From assembly GCA_003453695.1 (NCBI GenBank), contig DMNK01000041.1, forward strand, positions 6,839-14,442: a stretch of DNA of 7,604 bases, in the 5' to 3' direction. Both the position numbers and the translations under genes were made by a program. Origin of the DNA: Acidimicrobiaceae bacterium (GTDB taxonomy: Bacteria > Actinomycetota > Acidimicrobiia > Acidimicrobiales > UBA8190). Of this stretch, positions 1 through 7,604 are shown piece after piece; the first letter of the stretch is position 1, and every line of letters begins with the position of its first letter. A model generated the notes under the pieces. It was not told the DNA's origin and ran no database searches. It worked only from the letters and a program-made list of their open reading frames with translations.

Positions 1-1142
1 GCGATGAGCTTGACCTGGGACAGCACCGGGTCCTGCTGGATGACCTCGAAGAAGGCGCTGCGGCGGTTTTCGATGCCGCGGACGAGCACCGGTGCCAGGT
101 CGAAGCGAAACCCGTCCACGTGCATGTCGGTCACCCAGTACCGGAGGCTGTCCATGATGAGCGCCATGGTCCGGTTGTGGACGATGTTGAGGGAATTGCC
201 CGTGCCGGTGAAATCGACGTGGTGTCGGGGGTTGTCCGGGTCCAGCCTGTAGTAGACGACGTTGTCGATCCCTCGCAGTGACAACGTCGGGCCCCATTCG
301 TTGCCCTCGCCGGTGTGGTTGTAGACGACGTCGAGAATGACCTCCAGGCCGGCCCGGTGGAGGGTCTTCACCATGGACTTGAACTCACGAACCTGCTCGC
401 CCAGCCCGGCGGTGGCGTAGTCGACGTGCGGGGCGAAGAAGCCGATCGAGTTGTATCCCCAGTAGTTGACGAGCCCCTTCTCGAGCACCGTGGGCTCGGT
501 GACGAACTGGTGCACGGGCATGAGCTCGACCGCCGTCACCCCGAGCGAGAGCAGATGGTCGATGACGGGGTCGCAGGACAGGCCGAGATAGGTGCCCCGC
601 AGGTGCTCGGGCACCCCGGGATGGCGGATGGTGGTGCCCCGCACGTGGCACTCGTAGATGACGCTGTGGTTGGGGGCGGTGCGGGGCGGGCGGTCGTCAC
701 CCCAGGTGAAGGCGGGGTCGATCACAAGGGCCCGGGGCATCGAGGCGGCGGAGTCCCGGTCGTCGAAGGACAGGTCGCCGGTCGGGTCCCCCACCCGGTA
801 GCCGAACACCTCGTCGGTCATGCGGACCGTGCCCGTCAAGGCTTTGGCGTACGGGTCGATGAGCAGCTTGGCGGGGTTGAAGCGCTGTCCCTCCTCCGGC
901 CGGTAGGGGCCGTCGACGCGATAGCCGTACAGCGTGCCGGGGCGGGCATCGGGGAGATAGGCGTGCCAGACCCGGTCCGTGACGACCGGCATCGAGATGG
1001 TCTCGGTGGGCTTGGGGTCGTCGGGATGGTCGAACAGGCACAGCTCCACGCCCGTGGCGTGCTCGGAGAAGAGGGCGAAGTTGACACCCTCGCCGTCCCA
1101 GGTGGCGCCGAGGGGGTGGGGGCTGCCCGGCCATACCCGCAT
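1..1142 (-). CDS. glgX: Glycogen debranching enzyme GlgX (isoamylase-type, GH13), N-terminal 380 residues; 3' end beyond the left edge
   Basis: GlgX hydrolyses alpha-1,6 branch points in phosphorylase-limited glycogen and releases short maltooligosaccharides. The start is the ATG at 1142 ([19 protein letters not shown]), with AGAGGA 6 nt upstream. An N-terminal CBM48-like domain (about 8-100, [20 protein letters not shown]) is followed by the GH13 barrel from VIYECHVRG. Visible family motifs are [63 protein letters not shown] and [11 protein letters not shown], with nucleophile Asp348. [19 protein letters not shown] runs to the left edge. The acid/base Glu should come just after it and is not seen. 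About half of the usual roughly 700 residues is present. Two details differ from the family pattern I remember: Cys in YECHVRG where Val is usual, and [14 protein letters not shown] after the nucleophile. The frame is intact, so I read the gene as functional. Trehalose-forming TreX relatives share these motifs, so a TreX-like role is a minor alternative. Confidence 0.93.
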   Translation of the reverse strand, partial: MRVWPGSPHPLGATWDGEGVNFALFSEHATGVELCLFDHPDDPKPTETISMPVVTDRVWHAYLPDARPGTLYGYRVDGPYRPEEGQRFNPAKLLIDPYAKALTGTVRMTDEVFGYRVGDPTGDLSFDDRDSAASMPRALVIDPAFTWGDDRPPRTAPNHSVIYECHVRGTTIRHPGVPEHLRGTYLGLSCDPVIDHLLSLGVTAVELMPVHQFVTEPTVLEKGLVNYWGYNSIGFFAPHVDYATAGLGEQVREFKSMVKTLHRAGLEVILDVVYNHTGEGNEWGPTLSLRGIDNVVYYRLDPDNPRHHVDFTGTGNSLNIVHNRTMALIMDSLRYWVTDMHVDGFRFDLAPVLVRGIENRRSAFFEVIQQDPVLSQVKLI

Positions 1143-1146
1143 CTCA

Positions 1147-1171
1147 GGTCCTCTGTGCCCGGCGACGGACC
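1147..1171 (-). repeat. Short inverted repeat over the glgX ribosome binding site
   Basis: In the glgB-glgX gap the transcript reads GGUCC, a 15-nt spacer, then GGACC. The two 5-nt arms are perfectly complementary. The downstream arm overlaps the end of the AGAGGA Shine-Dalgarno. The long loop and short stem make this a weak structure. It has no U-tract and so is not a terminator. It may be chance in GC-rich DNA. Confidence 0.3.
1149..1154 (-). promoter_or_regulatory. Shine-Dalgarno sequence of glgX
   Basis: AGAGGA on the minus strand, 6 nt before the ATG at 1142, in the 30-bp gap after the glgB stop. It supports this ATG as the glgX start. The gap is too short for a convincing independent promoter or a rho-independent terminator, so glgX is probably read from the upstream transcript. 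Confidence 0.65.
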
Positions 1172-1172
1172 G

Positions 1173-3179
1173 TCAATCGAGCAGCTGCCGTTCGGGCCGG
1201 CTCATGCCTTCGAGTTGGTGGACGAAGATCACGCACGAAAGCGGCGGCGCGGTCACGGTGAGGCTCTGGGGCCGGCCGTGCCACGGCACCGGCTGGGCAT
1301 CGACGCCCCCCAGGTTGCCGATGCCGCTGCCCCCGTAGTGGGGGGAATCGGTGTTGAGCACCTCCCGCCAGAATCCTGGCTCGGGCACGCCCACCATCAG
1401 GTCGTGGCGCGGCACCGGGGTGAAGTTGCACACCACCAACGCCGGCGGGTCGTGGCGGGCGAGGCGCAAGAAGCACAGGATGCTGTCCTCGGCGTTGTCC
1501 GCCATCACCCACTCGAAGCCGGCGGGGTCGGTGTCGAGCTCGTGCAGAGCCCGGTTGTCGCTGTACACCCGGTTCAGGTCGCCCACCAGACGGCACACGC
1601 CGGCGTGGGCGGGCTCGTCGAGCAGGTGCCAGTCCAAGGAGCGACCGTGGTCCCACTCCTGGCGCTGCGCCAGCTCGGCCCCCATGAACAGCAGCTTCTT
1701 GCCGGGAAGGGCGAACTGGTAGGCGAGCAGGAGGCGCAGGTTGGCGAACTTCTGCCAGTCGTCGCCCGGCATCTTCGACAGCAGTGATCCCTTGCCGTGC
1801 ACCACTTCGTCGTGGGAGAGCGGCATCATGAAGTTCTCGCTGAAGGCGTACACGGCGCGGAAGGTGAGCCGGTCGTAGGCCCAGCGCCGGTGCACGGGAT
1901 CCTGGGCCATGTACTCGAGGGTGTCGTGCATCCACCCCATGTCCCACTTGTAGCCGAATCCGAGGCCTCCCTGGTCGACCGGGCGCGACACCCCGGGCCA
2001 TGCCGTGGACTCTTCGGCCACCGTGTGGACGTCGGGATGGTCCAGGTACACGCCGCTGTTGAGCGACTGGAGGAAGGAGATGGCCTCCAGGTTCTCCCGG
2101 CCCCCGTACTCGTTGGGGATCCATTCGCCCTGCCGCCGCGAGTAGTCGCGATACAGCATCGACGCCACCGCATCCACCCGCAGACCGTCGGCGTGGTACG
2201 CCGACACCCAATGATCGGCCGAGGAGGCCAGGAAGCTCCGCACCTCGTGCCGGCCGTAGTTGAACACCAGGCTGTTCCAATCGGGATGCACGCCGAGACG
2301 GGGGTCTGCGTGCTCGTAGAGATGGGTCCCGTCGAACTCGGCCAGGGCAAAGGCGTCACCGGGAAAGTGCGAGGGGACCCAGTCGAGGATGACCCCGATG
2401 CCGGCCTGGTGCAAGGCGTCGACGAGGGCCATGAAGTCCTGGGGCGTGCCGTAGCGGGCGGACGGGGCGAAGTAGCCCGTGGTCTGGTAGCCCCACGAGC
2501 CGTAGAAGGGATGCTCCATCACCGGCAGGAACTCCACGTGCGTGAAGCCGGTGTCGAGCACGTGGCGCACCAGCATGGGGGCGATCTCGCCATAGGAGAG
2601 CAGGCGGTCGGGCTCGGCGGGGTCCCGGCGCCAGGAGCCCAGGTGCACCTCGTACACCGACACCGGCGAGTCGAGGGCGATGGTCCTCTCCCGTTCCGCC
2701 ATCCAGGCGTCGTCGCCCCACTCGTAGTCGAGCGCCCACACCACCGACCCGGTGCGCGGGGGTTCCTCGGTGCGGAAGGCGAACGGATCGGCCTTCTCGA
2801 GGGTCCTGCCGTCGGCGGCCTCCAGGGCGTACTTGTAGATGTGCCCGGGGCGCGCCCCGGCGACGGTCGTCTCCCAGATGCCCGAGCTCTCCACCGGCGT
2901 CATGGCGTCGGCGCCGGCGTCCCAGCCGTTGAAGTCGCCGATCACCGACACCCGACGGGCGCTGGGCGCCCACACGGCGAAGCCGACGCCCTGTTCCGGT
3001 TCGGCGGGCACGTGGGCGCCGAGGCGCGAGCCGAGCTTTCGGTGCGTGCCCTCGTTGAACAGGTACAGGTCCTCCGGCCCCAGGATGCTGGTGGGCACCT
3101 CGACGCGCCTCGTCCGCTTCGTCGTCCTGGCGGTAGCGCGCGGGGCGGTGGAGGTCTTGGGGGCGGCCCGTGGGCTCAT
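1173..3179 (-). CDS. glgB: 1,4-alpha-glucan branching enzyme (GlgB, GH13), complete, 668 aa
   Basis: GlgB cleaves an alpha-1,4 segment and rejoins it through an alpha-1,6 bond, giving branched glycogen. The start is the ATG at 3179, within an ATGA overlap with malQ and preceded by GAAGGAG. Residues 1-28 are a basic Ala/Thr/Arg/Lys tail without family similarity that I recognise. [10 protein letters not shown] (37-46) then leads into a CBM48 module (about 64-150, with GDFNGWD). The GH13 barrel follows from YEVHLGSW (176). Catalytic residues by motif are the nucleophile Asp336 in [13 protein letters not shown], acid/base Glu389 in [10 protein letters not shown], and Asp457 in [11 protein letters not shown]-terminal beta domain runs from about 565 to 657. 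It is about 60 residues shorter than E. coli GlgB (728) and mycobacterial GlgB (about 730), and it lacks the extra N-terminal N1 module. The stop is TGA, and glgX follows after 30 bp. The AEEST and HDEVVHGK motifs make GlgB much more likely than another GH13 enzyme. Confidence 0.96.
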   Translation of the reverse strand: MSPRAAPKTSTAPRATARTTKRTRRVEVPTSILGPEDLYLFNEGTHRKLGSRLGAHVPAEPEQGVGFAVWAPSARRVSVIGDFNGWDAGADAMTPVESSGIWETTVAGARPGHIYKYALEAADGRTLEKADPFAFRTEEPPRTGSVVWALDYEWGDDAWMAERERTIALDSPVSVYEVHLGSWRRDPAEPDRLLSYGEIAPMLVRHVLDTGFTHVEFLPVMEHPFYGSWGYQTTGYFAPSARYGTPQDFMALVDALHQAGIGVILDWVPSHFPGDAFALAEFDGTHLYEHADPRLGVHPDWNSLVFNYGRHEVRSFLASSADHWVSAYHADGLRVDAVASMLYRDYSRRQGEWIPNEYGGRENLEAISFLQSLNSGVYLDHPDVHTVAEESTAWPGVSRPVDQGGLGFGYKWDMGWMHDTLEYMAQDPVHRRWAYDRLTFRAVYAFSENFMMPLSHDEVVHGKGSLLSKMPGDDWQKFANLRLLLAYQFALPGKKLLFMGAELAQRQEWDHGRSLDWHLLDEPAHAGVCRLVGDLNRVYSDNRALHELDTDPAGFEWVMADNAEDSILCFLRLARHDPPALVVCNFTPVPRHDLMVGVPEPGFWREVLNTDSPHYGGSGIGNLGGVDAQPVPWHGRPQSLTVTAPPLSCVIFVHQLEGMSRPERQLLD

Positions 3180-5365
3180 GTCGCTCCTTCGTGATCGGTT
3201 CCCGTGGCCGACGCCGGCTCTGGTCTCCGCAGGGCATCGACCTCTCGCAGCAGCACGGCGATCTCGGGGTCGGCCGTCGCCTCCTCGAGGGCGCGGCGGG
3301 TCCGGCGCCGGAAGTTCCCCGCCTCGGGGCCGGTGCCGGGCCGGTTCTGGGGCTCGGTCTCCAGCCAGAGGTCCTCGAGATCGATCATCACCACCTCGGC
3401 CGGGCTGGCGGCCAGATGGCGCAGGCATCCTCGCCAGGCGCGGCGGGCCTCGACGACGTCGCCATCGTCGGGCAGGGCGGCCAGGCCGTTGCGGGGCAAC
3501 GACGCCAGCAGCGCCGACCGCCAGCGGTCCCGGAGGCGCCGTCGGCGCGCCGCGTCTTCGGCGTCGATGTGGTCTCTGCGGCGCCGGTCGCCGATGTCGA
3601 GGCCGCGCCAGTAGGCGGCGAAGGGGGGCAGGTCGTGCGTGCCGAAGGACGCCACCGCCCGCCGGGGGACGGGAGGGAGCGGCTCCTCCACCGACGTCTC
3701 GAACTGGACGACGAACGAAGACAGCATCCGGTCGCGGGCCATGGCCCGCTCGACCGTCGTGGGCACCGTCCCGAGGTCCTCGCCGGCCACCACGGTCCCC
3801 GAACGGTGCGCTTCGAGCACGAGCACGGCGTGCAGCTCGTCGCCGCGGTAGTTGATGTAGGCGCCGTCGCCGGCGTCGCCTCCCTCGGGGATCCAGAACA
3901 GCCGCTGCAGCCCCATCACATGGTCGACCCGCACCGCGGCCGCGTGTCGCATGGCCGTGCGGAACACCGCAGCGACGTGGCGGTACCCGTCGGCGCGGAT
4001 GGCGTCGGGGTGCAGGGGCGGGAAGCCCCACACTTGCCCCCCGGCGTGGAAGTCGTCGGGCGGGGCGCCACCCGAGACGCCCGCCACGAACAACGACGGC
4101 TCGAAGAACGGATCGAAGCCGTCGGGGTGCACCCCGACCGGGATGTCGAGATACAAGCCCGCCGGGGCGCCCGGTCCGTCGGCGGCCGCCGCCAGCTGCG
4201 CGTCGGCCACCCATTGGGTGTAGAGGTGGTAAGCGAGCGCCGGGTCGTCGGCGATGCGCCGTGACTGGCTGCGGGCCGCACCGCTCCGCACGGCGTCCGC
4301 CTCTCCGGCGGGCCATGTGCGCCACGCCGGCCCGTGCTGCTCACGCGCCGCCCGGAACCGGGCATAGGCCATGACTTCGGGATGGGAGGCGACGAAGTCG
4401 TCGAAGGCGGCACGCCGCGGCGAGTGTCGGGGATCCTCGGCGGCCAGTGCCTGAGCCATGGGCTCGAGGAGGCGGCGCTTCACTGCCAAGGTGGGACCAG
4501 GGTGGGCCAGGGGAGATCTGCGCAGGCGCACCAGCTGGTCGCGCAGCGCCGGGCCCGACAGCTCGGCGCGAACGTCGGGGACGGCCTCCAGCTCTGCCAG
4601 CGACTCCACGTCGACGTACAGCTCGTTCCATGCCAGGCGGCTGGCGGGCAGGTAGGGGCTCGGGTCGGCCGCCGGCGTGTCGAGGAACGTGGCGAAGAGC
4701 GGGAGCGTGCCCGCCAGCGCCCCGCCCCGCTCACCCACCCAGTGGGCGAAGGCGCCCAGATCGCTGTACGAGCCCACGCCCCAGTCGCCGCGGGTGCGCA
4801 GCGCGTACAAGGGCACGCCGATCCCCCACTGGCGCGCCGGCGGCTCCAACCGGGCGGGGGCCGACACCACGAGCGACGAGGCGTCGATCCCCGGGCCCTC
4901 CACCGTGAGCCGGTGGTAGCCGGCGGGGAGCCCGCCGCGGCGCAGCCGGAACGAATAGCGCCGGTACCCACCGGCGTCGTCGACCTTGAGGGCGCGCCCC
5001 ACCGCCCGGCCGAGCCGACGTTGATCGATCTCTCCGTCCTCCCGGTGCAGCGACACCCACACGGCCTCGGGGTCCACCGTCGCCGGGATCGACACCGAGA
5101 TGGTGACCGAGCCACCGAGGCGATGGGCGATCACGGGCTCGACCACCCGGCGCAGGAGCGCACTCTGCGCCGCCCGCAGCGCCTGGGGAGCGTCGCCCAC
5201 GGCGGCGAGCTCGGCGCCCAGTGCGGCGCACACCGCCGCCAGGGCTTCGTCGCTGGCGAGATACCGACGTCCGTCGTTGCCCCGATAGCCCGCCTGCACA
5301 CCCAGCAGGCGCGCCAGCTGCTGCAGCGCCCGGCGCTGGTGCGCTGCCGAGCCCGGGCGACTCAC
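3176..5365 (-). CDS. malQ: 4-alpha-glucanotransferase (amylomaltase, GH77), complete, 729 aa
   Basis: The enzyme transfers maltosyl and longer alpha-1,4-glucan segments between maltooligosaccharides, releasing glucose; it is cytoplasmic. An N-terminal region of about 175 residues, including a beta-sandwich-like part, precedes the GH77 barrel, which starts near [18 protein letters not shown] (residue 179). Catalytic residues by family motif are the nucleophile Asp481 in VRVDHVMGL, acid/base Glu529 in AGEDLGTVP and Asp578 in GTHDLPPF. The C-terminal NRPGT...NFRRR (674-688) matches the usual MalQ ending motif. The length is close to E. coli MalQ (694) and mycobacterial MalQ (about 724). The frame stays open further upstream (to 5581), but that would overlap treS-mak heavily. 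I chose the GTG at 5365 because it overlaps the treS-mak stop as GTGA, has GGAG 7 nt upstream, and gives a family-like length. Its TGA overlaps the glgB ATG. A disproportionating role on GlgX products is inferred from context. Confidence 0.95.
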   Translation of the reverse strand: MSRPGSAAHQRRALQQLARLLGVQAGYRGNDGRRYLASDEALAAVCAALGAELAAVGDAPQALRAAQSALLRRVVEPVIAHRLGGSVTISVSIPATVDPEAVWVSLHREDGEIDQRRLGRAVGRALKVDDAGGYRRYSFRLRRGGLPAGYHRLTVEGPGIDASSLVVSAPARLEPPARQWGIGVPLYALRTRGDWGVGSYSDLGAFAHWVGERGGALAGTLPLFATFLDTPAADPSPYLPASRLAWNELYVDVESLAELEAVPDVRAELSGPALRDQLVRLRRSPLAHPGPTLAVKRRLLEPMAQALAAEDPRHSPRRAAFDDFVASHPEVMAYARFRAAREQHGPAWRTWPAGEADAVRSGAARSQSRRIADDPALAYHLYTQWVADAQLAAAADGPGAPAGLYLDIPVGVHPDGFDPFFEPSLFVAGVSGGAPPDDFHAGGQVWGFPPLHPDAIRADGYRHVAAVFRTAMRHAAAVRVDHVMGLQRLFWIPEGGDAGDGAYINYRGDELHAVLVLEAHRSGTVVAGEDLGTVPTTVERAMARDRMLSSFVVQFETSVEEPLPPVPRRAVASFGTHDLPPFAAYWRGLDIGDRRRRDHIDAEDAARRRRLRDRWRSALLASLPRNGLAALPDDGDVVEARRAWRGCLRHLAASPAEVVMIDLEDLWLETEPQNRPGTGPEAGNFRRRTRRALEEATADPEIAVLLREVDALRRPEPASATGTDHEGAT
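3184..3190 (-). promoter_or_regulatory. Shine-Dalgarno sequence of glgB
   Basis: GAAGGAG on the minus strand, 4 nt before the ATG at 3179, which is rather close. It is embedded in the malQ codons for His-Glu-Gly-Ala near the C-terminus. Its strength and the ATGA overlap support translational coupling of malQ and glgB. Confidence 0.75.
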
Positions 5366-7604
5366 GGACCTGCTCCGAGGAGGTCGAGCACGCCGTGGGC
5401 GGGGATGTCCACCCAGTCGGGTCGGCTGTCGGCTTCGTAGCCGATCTCGTACATCGCCTTCTCGAGGAGCAGGAAGTCGAGGAGCTCGGCCAGCTGACGG
5501 TCGTCGGGAGGCACGAATGCGCTTCCGTCCACGGCATCGAGATAGGCGTGCACGTAGGTCCCGGTGATGCCCCGGTACCACAGCGCCAGCCAGGGCTCGA
5601 GGACGGCCGGGTCGTCATGGGCACGGAGGGACCGGCTCAGGTGCAGCGCCGCGGTACGCGACGCGTAGTGGAACGAGCGGATCATCCCGGCCACGTCCAC
5701 GAGGGCCGGGCGCTTCACGCGGCGCTGGCTCAGCGACCGGTGCGGCTCGCCTTCGAAGTCCACGATGACGAAGTCCTTGCCGGTCCACAGCGCCTGGCCC
5801 AGATGGAAGTCGCCGTGGCACCGGATGCGCTCGACGCGCACCGGCACGTCCACCAGCCTGCGGAAGCGCTCCAGGATCTCGTCCTGGCGGTTGAGGACCT
5901 CGGCCAGCTCGGGCGAGCTCGGAGCCAGGCGCCGCGCCTGTCGGAACGACTGCTTGGCCAGGGCCCGTGCCCCGTGGGCCATGGCCTGGCGGTCTCCGGG
6001 CGTCATGGGCTCGGGGACGAAGTCGAGGTCGTCCTTCTCCGACGCCAGTGCCACGTGGAGCTCGGCGGTGCGCCTGCCGAGGAGGCTGGCCCACTCGAGG
6101 TGGGGACCGACCAGGGCGGCGACCTCCTCCCCGAACTGCTCGGGTGGACCGCCGGCCCACTCCCCGGCCAGCTCTGCGGCGTCGGCCGGCGGCGGGTCGG
6201 GCGGGTCTTCGGAGAGCGGCCCGGCCAGCAGCTCTTCCAGGCCCCGGGTGAGCATGTCCACGACGTAGCTGAAGCCGTCGCCCTCGTTGGGCACGAACTC
6301 CTCGAGCGAGACGATGGTCATGGCCTCCTGGGCGGCGGCGGGCCGGTACTCCATCGACCCGCCCACCAGTGGCATGGCTCTGAAGTGGGCGCGCTCGCCC
6401 AGGAACCGCCCCATCTCGACGCCCGGGTTGACGCCGGGCTCCACCCTGCGCAGGAGCTTCAAGATGAGTGCCCCGCCGATCACGATCGAGGTGTTGCTCT
6501 GCTCGGCGTTCATGGGCGTCGGCTCGTCGTCCTCGTCCACCTGCGAGACGAGTCGCCGGAGCGTCGGTGCCGGCAGGCCGTGGAGCCGGCCGCGCCGGCC
6601 CTGGAGCTGACGCCGGCGCGCCGTGGCCTCCACCAGCAGCCGGGCGAAGTCGGGCTCCCAGATGCTGTCCACCAGCACCCCGCGCTCGGCGTCCTCCCCC
6701 GGGGCGATGACCCGTACGCCCGCCAGCACGGCTTCGGGGCGCCACCGGCTCAGGTCCTCGGCCCGGCTCCCGGTCACGAAGGACACGGGCAGGACGTAGG
6801 TCGCCTGCGGGGCTTCGGCGGACTCCACCCCGAGCACGAGCAGCATGGAGAGCGGCTCGGCCCGGCCGTCACCTCGGGCCCCGTCGGGCCTGGTGCCCCG
6901 GGCCTCACCGTGGCCTTCGCCGACAGCCACGGCGTCGACCACCTCGACCGACTTGATGCGGCCCGTCTTGCCGGCGAACCAGCGCTGCTGGGACAAGAAG
7001 GCGGGCAGGGCCTCCTCGAGCTGCTGCAGGCCCCACCCCGAGAACAGGTTCAACCACGAGCCCTGCGTCACGAGCTCCGGGCGCTCGGCGCCGTCGCCCT
7101 GGTCCCGCCGCTCCAGGGCGAACCAGTAGAAGCCGTGGCCGCCCAGGGTCACGAAATAGGGGAGCTCCCCGATGGGCGGGAACTCCGTGCCCCCGAACAG
7201 CTCCACCGGCACGTCCCCGCAGAACTCGCCCAGATCGAGCTCGGCGCTCTGCGGGTAACGCGACAGGTTGACCACGACGAGGATGCGCTCCTCGCCCAGC
7301 TGGCGGAGGAAAGCGAGGACCTTGCGGTTCTCGGGGAACAGCAGCTGGAGCGATCCCCGGGCGAAGGCGCGGTACCGGCTGCGCAACGAGATCAGCCGCC
7401 GCATCCACCACAGCAGTGACCCGGGGTTCTCCCGAGAGGCCTCCACGTTCACGGCCTGGAAGTGGTAGCCGGGGTCGATGCTCACCGGGAGGTAGAGCCG
7501 CTGCGGGTTGGCGGCGGAGAAGCCGGCGTTGCGGTCGCTCCCCCACTGCATGGGGGTGCGCACGGCGTTGCGGTCGCCGAGATAGATGTTGTCGCCCATC
7601 CCGA
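5362..7604 (-). CDS. treS-mak: Trehalose synthase-maltokinase fusion protein (TreS-Mak), C-terminal part; 5' end beyond the right edge
   Basis: The TreS part interconverts maltose and trehalose (GH13 family). The maltokinase part phosphorylates maltose with ATP to maltose-1-phosphate, the GlgE donor; both act in the cytoplasm. The frame is open to the right edge. The first ATG (7599) is internal, because it falls inside the TreS motif GMGDNIYLGDR followed by VRTPMQW. Counting from that Met, residues 1 to about 165 are the end of TreS, finishing at GGHGFYWFALE. The catalytic GH13 residues lie upstream, off the window. Maltokinase begins near residue 195 with LPAFLSQQRWFAGK. It contains EQSNTS (366-371), a likely nucleotide-site Lys in LILKLLRR (K381), the kinase motif HGDFHLGQ (595-602, Asp597) and the metal-binding DFEGEP (614-619). 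The TGA stop overlaps the malQ GTG by 4 bp. The maltokinase portion (about 550 residues) is longer than standalone mycobacterial Mak (about 455). Identification is strong; the full length is unknown. Confidence 0.95.
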   Translation of the reverse strand, partial: GMGDNIYLGDRNAVRTPMQWGSDRNAGFSAANPQRLYLPVSIDPGYHFQAVNVEASRENPGSLLWWMRRLISLRSRYRAFARGSLQLLFPENRKVLAFLRQLGEERILVVVNLSRYPQSAELDLGEFCGDVPVELFGGTEFPPIGELPYFVTLGGHGFYWFALERRDQGDGAERPELVTQGSWLNLFSGWGLQQLEEALPAFLSQQRWFAGKTGRIKSVEVVDAVAVGEGHGEARGTRPDGARGDGRAEPLSMLLVLGVESAEAPQATYVLPVSFVTGSRAEDLSRWRPEAVLAGVRVIAPGEDAERGVLVDSIWEPDFARLLVEATARRRQLQGRRGRLHGLPAPTLRRLVSQVDEDDEPTPMNAEQSNTSIVIGGALILKLLRRVEPGVNPGVEMGRFLGERAHFRAMPLVGGSMEYRPAAAQEAMTIVSLEEFVPNEGDGFSYVVDMLTRGLEELLAGPLSEDPPDPPPADAAELAGEWAGGPPEQFGEEVAALVGPHLEWASLLGRRTAELHVALASEKDDLDFVPEPMTPGDRQAMAHGARALAKQSFRQARRLAPSSPELAEVLNRQDEILERFRRLVDVPVRVERIRCHGDFHLGQALWTGKDFVIVDFEGEPHRSLSQRRVKRPALVDVAGMIRSFHYASRTAALHLSRSLRAHDDPAVLEPWLALWYRGITGTYVHAYLDAVDGSAFVPPDDRQLAELLDFLLLEKAMYEIGYEADSRPDWVDIPAHGVLDLLGAGP
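5373..5376 (-). promoter_or_regulatory. Shine-Dalgarno sequence of malQ
   Basis: GGAG on the minus strand, 7 nt before the GTG at 5365, inside the last codons of treS-mak. Together with the GTGA stop/start overlap it fixes the malQ start, rather than the longer open frame upstream. Confidence 0.7.
7040..7105 (-). other. Junction between the TreS and maltokinase domains inside the fusion gene
   Basis: TreS similarity ends at FYWFALERRD and maltokinase similarity starts near LPAFLSQQRWFAGK. The intervening 25-30 residues (QGDGAERPELVTQGSWLNLF and a few more) form the linker. No stop codon or frameshift separates the two parts, so this is a true in-frame fusion and not two adjacent genes. The boundary is estimated by eye. 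Confidence 0.75.

Noticed and set aside
1143..1172. Possible promoter or terminator between glgB and glgX
   Set aside because: Thirty bases are too few. There is no U-tract after a stable stem, and no recognisable -10/-35 pair.
315..1787. A 490-codon plus-strand frame opposite glgX and glgB
   Set aside because: The composition is Gly/Val/His/Ala-rich and typical of an antisense shadow. It crosses the glgB-glgX junction and shows no family motif.
1797..3194. A 465-codon plus-strand frame opposite glgB
   Set aside because: It mirrors glgB almost end to end and has shadow-like composition. The minus strand carries clear GH13 motifs throughout.
3180..4325. The glgB reading frame stays open far upstream of 3179, through malQ
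   Set aside because: The extension is Arg/Gly/Pro-rich shadow sequence with no GlgB similarity. The ATG at 3179 has a good Shine-Dalgarno and the ATGA overlap.
5366..5581. Extended N-terminus of malQ from an ATG at 5581
   Set aside because: It would overlap the conserved C-terminus of maltokinase by over 200 bp and adds Arg/Pro-rich sequence. The GTG at 5365 has a Shine-Dalgarno and a GTGA overlap.
5221..7419. A 732-codon open frame on the plus strand opposite treS-mak
   Set aside because: Its translation is low-complexity (Gly, Val, His, Arg, Leu-rich) with no recognisable domain. It lies entirely opposite strongly conserved treS-mak and malQ codons. Such long antisense frames are expected in very GC-rich DNA with biased third positions.
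7597..7599. ATG as a possible start of the treS-mak gene
   Set aside because: It lies within the conserved TreS motif GMGDNIYLGDR, and the frame continues to the window edge with a Gly codon before it. The true start is outside the window.
1..7604. CRISPR arrays, tRNA/rRNA genes, insertion sequences, phage or defence genes
   Set aside because: Nearly every base is inside one of four conserved sugar-metabolism genes. No direct repeat array, transposase motif or RNA-gene signature was seen on either strand.

Overview
The window is a dense stretch of central alpha-glucan (glycogen/maltooligosaccharide) and trehalose metabolism. Four genes lie on the minus strand, so transcription runs from the right edge to the left edge. 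In that order they are: the 3' part of a fused trehalose synthase-maltokinase gene (treS-mak, 5' end off the right edge); malQ (4-alpha-glucanotransferase, complete); glgB (1,4-alpha-glucan branching enzyme, complete); and the 5' part of glgX (glycogen debranching enzyme, 3' end off the left edge). All the enzymes were recognised from family motifs read in the translations. No database search was run.

Layout: 7604-5362 is treS-mak, with the TreS C-terminal region to about 7100 and the maltokinase domain after it. 5365-3176 is malQ, 3179-1173 is glgB and 1142-1 is glgX. The treS-mak/malQ junction is a 4-bp GTGA overlap and the malQ/glgB junction a 4-bp ATGA overlap. Only 30 bp separate glgB from glgX. 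Each of the three visible starts has a Shine-Dalgarno-like sequence. No stretch is long enough to hold a separate promoter region, and I see no terminator, RNA gene, mobile element, CRISPR array or large repeat. The simplest reading is one polycistronic, translationally coupled operon that continues past both edges.

How the genes work together (from known family functions): TreS interconverts trehalose and maltose, and maltokinase uses ATP to make maltose-1-phosphate, the donor for GlgE. GlgE polymerises it into linear alpha-1,4-glucan and GlgB adds alpha-1,6 branches. GlgX removes branches when the polymer is trimmed, and MalQ reshuffles the short maltooligosaccharides released. GlgE itself is not in the window. 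The cassette therefore holds both the building and the recycling arms of the GlgE-type glycogen pathway.

Organism: the sequence is very GC-rich (roughly 70% by eye). It has GTG and ATG starts, only TGA stops and no in-frame TTA codon that I could find, and its TreS, maltokinase and GlgX motifs look actinobacterial. A high-GC actinobacterium is likely. A lineage outside the well-studied mycobacteria and streptomycetes, perhaps Acidimicrobiia, is a guess based on the fused treS-mak gene. I found nothing here that I would call a new biological system. The observations worth a second look are the operon logic, the TreS-Mak fusion, the short GlgB with a basic tail, and small deviations in GlgX.
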